Notes under the pieces: generated by a model | Seen by the model: only the letters and a program-made list of their open reading frames with translations | What the model was told of the DNA's origin: nothing | Databases searched by the model: none | Part shown: piece by piece, positions 61,689 through 64,000 of the stretch | Layout of the letters: every line of letters starts with the position of its first letter | Numbering within the stretch: position 1 is the first letter of the stretch | Source: Ruminococcus flavefaciens FD-1 | Lineage (GTDB): Bacteria > Bacillota > Clostridia > Oscillospirales > Ruminococcaceae | Direction of reading: 5' to 3' | DNA length: 64,000 nucleotides | Assembly (NCBI GenBank): GCA_000174895.1 | Contig: ACOK01000108.1 | Coordinates: forward strand, 1 to 64,000 | Position numbers and translations under genes: made by a program

Positions 61689-61852
61689 CAACGCCCCTCT
61701 TCCTTCTCCGATGTGTGCAGATCGGGCTGTCCCTCTCGGAGCTTGATCTGCTCACGATCGGAGTCGTGAATGATATGTTCACCGAAAAGGAAAATGACGA
61801 ATATGACGGCTGGCATGAGGTCGCTGGACAGGCGGATTTTGATTCCTTCTGA
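61685..61852 (+). CDS. Frameshift extension of the tail chaperone (gpGT-like, 55 aa)
   Basis: The frame one base back from the gpG-like gene. From ATG 61685 it reads MTTPLFLLRCVQIGLSLSELDLLTIGVVNDMF then an acidic stretch to TGA 61850-61852. The helix pattern fits the T half of gpGT. It overlaps the previous stop (ATGA) and lacks its own ribosome site, so it is probably made only by slippage. Confidence 0.8.
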   Translation: MTTPLFLLRCVQIGLSLSELDLLTIGVVNDMFTEKENDEYDGWHEVAGQADFDSF

Positions 61853-61881
61853 TTGACTTTTTCTCGCTGCTGTGCTATAAT
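61853..61881 (+). promoter_or_regulatory. Promoter of the 61962 cargo gene
   Basis: TTGACT (61853-61858) and TATAAT (61876-61881), spacer 17 bp, directly after the chaperone stop. Confidence 0.82.
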
Positions 61882-61961
61882 TATGGTATGAGGAAAGCAG
61901 TGGGCTTTCTCTGCTAAATCGTAATTGGATTTTATGATGAAATAGTGGGAATCAAAAGATA

Positions 61962-62426
61962 ATGAGTGAGCATGAATATAAGCACAAAGTATTAAAAAGA
62001 ACTTTTAGAAGATGCCTTATTGTAGTAGTTATAATAGCAATCCCCGGTATTATTCTCGGAATTTTTAATAGATGGCTATTGTTATTTACTCTTTTGAGCT
62101 TTATTCCGGTGTTATATTTGGCTGATCGAGTTCTCATGCTTATAAAATGGAATTTTGTCATAGGAATCATAGAGGATGTAACTTTACTAAATGATTACGA
62201 TCAGCCCTGTACAGAAGCTCATATTATTTTCCTGACAAAAGACAAAGCTGAACATGAGTGCGTCTTTACAATCAGACATTATGGAGATTACGAGGAAGGA
62301 ATAGAACCTTGGTTAGAGAATATGCTCCAAAAGGATAGAGAATTATTCTTGAAAAAGAAAGTTCCTATTTTTTATTCTCCTAAAGATGTAAATAAATGTA
62401 TGGCATATTTAGAAGATTCACAATAG
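61962..62426 (+). CDS. Membrane cargo protein inserted between tail chaperone and tape measure
   Basis: A 154-residue, low-GC gene. The N-terminal half has two membrane helices (CLIVVVIIAIPGIILGIF and LLLFTLLSFIPVLYLA); the soluble C-terminal half is FVIGIIEDVTLLNDYDQPC, KAEHECVFTIRHYGDYEEGIEP. Tail chaperone and tape measure genes are normally adjacent, so this is an insertion. It has its own promoter and terminator, the definition of a moron. Superinfection exclusion is a common role for such small membrane proteins, but unproven here. Confidence 0.75.
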   Translation: MSEHEYKHKVLKRTFRRCLIVVVIIAIPGIILGIFNRWLLLFTLLSFIPVLYLADRVLMLIKWNFVIGIIEDVTLLNDYDQPCTEAHIIFLTKDKAEHECVFTIRHYGDYEEGIEPWLENMLQKDRELFLKKKVPIFYSPKDVNKCMAYLEDSQ

Positions 62427-62457
62427 TCGATTTCCCGCATTAAATGAATAGACACTG

Positions 62458-62482
62458 AGCAGTCCTTCGGGGCTGCTTTTTC
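62458..62482 (+). terminator. Rho-independent terminator of the cargo gene
   Basis: AGCAGTCC-TTC-GGGGCTGCT with a TTTT tail, directly after the 61962 gene. Confidence 0.85.
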
Positions 62483-62508
62483 ATGCCCTCACGGAGGAGG
62501 TGAACCGC

Positions 62509-64000
62509 ATGGCAAACAGAATCAAGGGTATTACCGTTGAGATTGGCGGCGATACCACGAAACTCAGCAAAGCCCTTGAAGGTGTCAATAAAAACATCAA
62601 GAACACGCAGACGCAGCTCAAGGATGTGCAGAAACTGCTGAAGCTTGATCCCAGCAACACGGAACTGCTCTCGCAGAAACACAAGCTCCTCGCCGATGCG
62701 GTGACGGCTACCAAAGAAAAGCTGGAAACCCTGAAAACCGCTGCGGAACAAGCAAACACGGCTCTCGCCAACGGCGACATTTCGCAGGAGCAGTATGATG
62801 CCCTGCAGCGTGAGATCATCGAAACGGAACAGGAACTGCAAAACCTCCAGCGTGAAGCGGAGGCTTCCAGCACGGCGCTTGCAAAGCTCGGTCAGGCGGG
62901 AGAAATGCTTGAAAAAGCCGGTGACAAAATCGCCGATGTCGGAACGACACTGACCACTCATGTGACCGTTCCTGTTATGGCTGCCGGAACTGCCGCAGTC
63001 AAGACCGCAGCAGACTTCGACTCCGCCATGAGCAAGGTCGCTGCTGTATCCGGTGCGACCGGTGATGAGCTGGACGCACTCCGGGACAAGGCACGTGAGA
63101 TGGGTGCAAAGACCAAGTTCTCCGCTTCTGAGGCTGCCGATGCCATGAACTACATGGCGATGGCGGGCTGGAAAACCGGAGATATGCTGGAAGGTATCGA
63201 GGGTATTATGAACCTTGCTGCCGCTTCCGGCGAGGACTTGGCGACAACCTCGGATATTGTAACTGACGCTCTGACCGCTTTCGGCTTATCTGCTGCCGAC
63301 AGCGGTCATTTTGCTGATGTGCTGGCGGCGGCATCCTCCAATGCGAACACGAACGTCAGCATGATGGGTGAAACCTTCAAATACTGTGCGCCTGTTGCAG
63401 GTTCTCTCGGCTTTAGCTGTGAAGATACAGCGCAGGCAATCGGTTTGATGGCGAACAGTGGTATCAAGGGTTCGCAGTCCGGTACAGCACTGCGTTCGAT
63501 CATGACAGCCCTTGCAGGCGAGGTCAAATTCTGCGGTGATGCCTTCGGCGAAATGGAGATCGCCACCACCAATCAGGACGGCTCGATGCGTGAGCTGAAC
63601 GACATCCTTGCAGACTGCCGTGTGGCATTTGCACAGATGTCCGAATCAGAACAGGCATCGGCGGCGCAGGCTCTGGTCGGCAAGAATGCTATGTCCGGCT
63701 TCCTTGCGCTGATGAATGCTGCGCCTGCAGATATTCAGAAGCTGGAAGGTGCGATCAGCACCTGTTCCGATGAAATCGACGGCTATAACGGTGTCACTGA
63801 AAAGATGGCTGCCGTCATGCAGGATAACCTCGGCGGTCAGCTCACCATTCTGAAATCGCAGCTTCAGGAACTTGCTATCTCTTTCGGCGAAATCCTGATG
63901 CCTGCGATTCGTTCCATTGTTTCCCGTATTCAGGGACTTATTGATAAATTCAATGCGCTGTCGCCTGCGACAAAGGAAACCATTGTCAAGGTCGCTCTTG
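62509..64000 (+). CDS. Tail tape measure protein (partial, runs off the window)
   Basis: An open frame of at least 497 codons to the window edge. The N-terminal 140 residues are coiled coil (LSKALEGVNKNIKNTQTQLKDVQKLL), then the TP901-type tape measure core: AADFDSAMSKVAAVSGATGDELDALRDKAREMGAKTKFSASEAADAMNYMAMAGW and MSGFLALMNAAP. It sets tail length. GGAGGAGGTGAA precedes ATG 62509. The 3' end is outside the window. Confidence 0.93.
   Translation, partial: MANRIKGITVEIGGDTTKLSKALEGVNKNIKNTQTQLKDVQKLLKLDPSNTELLSQKHKLLADAVTATKEKLETLKTAAEQANTALANGDISQEQYDALQREIIETEQELQNLQREAEASSTALAKLGQAGEMLEKAGDKIADVGTTLTTHVTVPVMAAGTAAVKTAADFDSAMSKVAAVSGATGDELDALRDKAREMGAKTKFSASEAADAMNYMAMAGWKTGDMLEGIEGIMNLAAASGEDLATTSDIVTDALTAFGLSAADSGHFADVLAAASSNANTNVSMMGETFKYCAPVAGSLGFSCEDTAQAIGLMANSGIKGSQSGTALRSIMTALAGEVKFCGDAFGEMEIATTNQDGSMRELNDILADCRVAFAQMSESEQASAAQALVGKNAMSGFLALMNAAPADIQKLEGAISTCSDEIDGYNGVTEKMAAVMQDNLGGQLTILKSQLQELAISFGEILMPAIRSIVSRIQGLIDKFNALSPATKETIVKVAL

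Noticed and set aside
1..64000. CRISPR array or tRNA genes
   Set aside because: No regularly spaced direct repeats and no cloverleaf with TTCRANY loop was seen while reading both strands; a tRNA search program was not available.

Overview
The window looks like a chromosomal segment of a cellulosome-forming Ruminococcus or close Oscillospiraceae relative. The main reasons are type I dockerins on four secreted proteins, BspA-like leucine-rich repeat and DUF285 surface proteins, Gram-positive style signalling modules, and a Clostridia-type siphophage. No rRNA, tRNA or CRISPR array was seen. The species is inferred, not proven.

Region 1 (1-27.3 kb) is host backbone. It carries three secreted dockerin proteins on the minus strand (40-2796, 8980-9987, 10247-13321) and a fourth, a secreted nuclease with an N-terminal dockerin, on the plus strand (16159-17364). 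It also holds endonuclease V, a VanRS-like two-component pair, a pentapeptide-repeat protein, a DUF1963 membrane protein, a MerR regulator with a textbook 19-bp-spacer operator next to an alpha/beta hydrolase, a GNAT protein, a PHP phosphoesterase and an XRE regulator. A four-gene module follows (21.3-27.1 kb): an ABC ATPase, an FtsX-type permease fused to an extracytoplasmic alpha/beta hydrolase, a response regulator and a short-loop histidine kinase. A 176-bp palindromic MITE (18426-18601) and a 48-bp hairpin with the same ends (4510-4557) are scattered here.

Region 2 (27.3-35.2 kb) is a degraded defence island on the minus strand: an XRE regulator, a HamA-like protein (Hachiman), an N-terminal fragment of the HamB-like helicase that runs into what looks like the last codons of hsdM, then hsdS, hsdR and a YgjP-like metallopeptidase. 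One deletion appears to have removed most of the helicase and nearly all of the methylase gene. A lipoprotein gene is cut off at the other edge.

Region 3 (35.3-64 kb, running off the end) is an HK97-type tailed prophage. In order it has a sigma-like regulator behind a candidate attenuator leader, replication genes (DUF2800 nuclease, DUF2815, family A polymerase, P4-type primase-helicase, VRR-NUC, SNF2 helicase), a sigma-like late regulator, HNH, a likely cos region, TerS, a ParB-methyltransferase, an accessory block of eight small genes under six near-identical promoters, TerL, portal, ClpP-type protease, capsid, connectors, tail tube, frameshifted tail chaperones and the start of the tape measure. 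No integrase, repressor of the lytic switch or lysis gene lies inside the window.

The prophage looks damaged: TerL has an in-frame amber codon, portal has three +1 shifts, and two replication/regulation genes each have one. Four low-GC cargo insertions with their own consensus promoters sit between the structural genes. The accessory block is the most coherent unexplained system: each promoter is TTGATA-N17-TAATAT, and five of six carry a TGTA/TACACAA box ending 43-45 bp upstream of the -35. Its cargo includes an amidoligase followed by a gamma-glutamylcyclotransferase-like protein, a DUF3846 protein and a very acidic protein.
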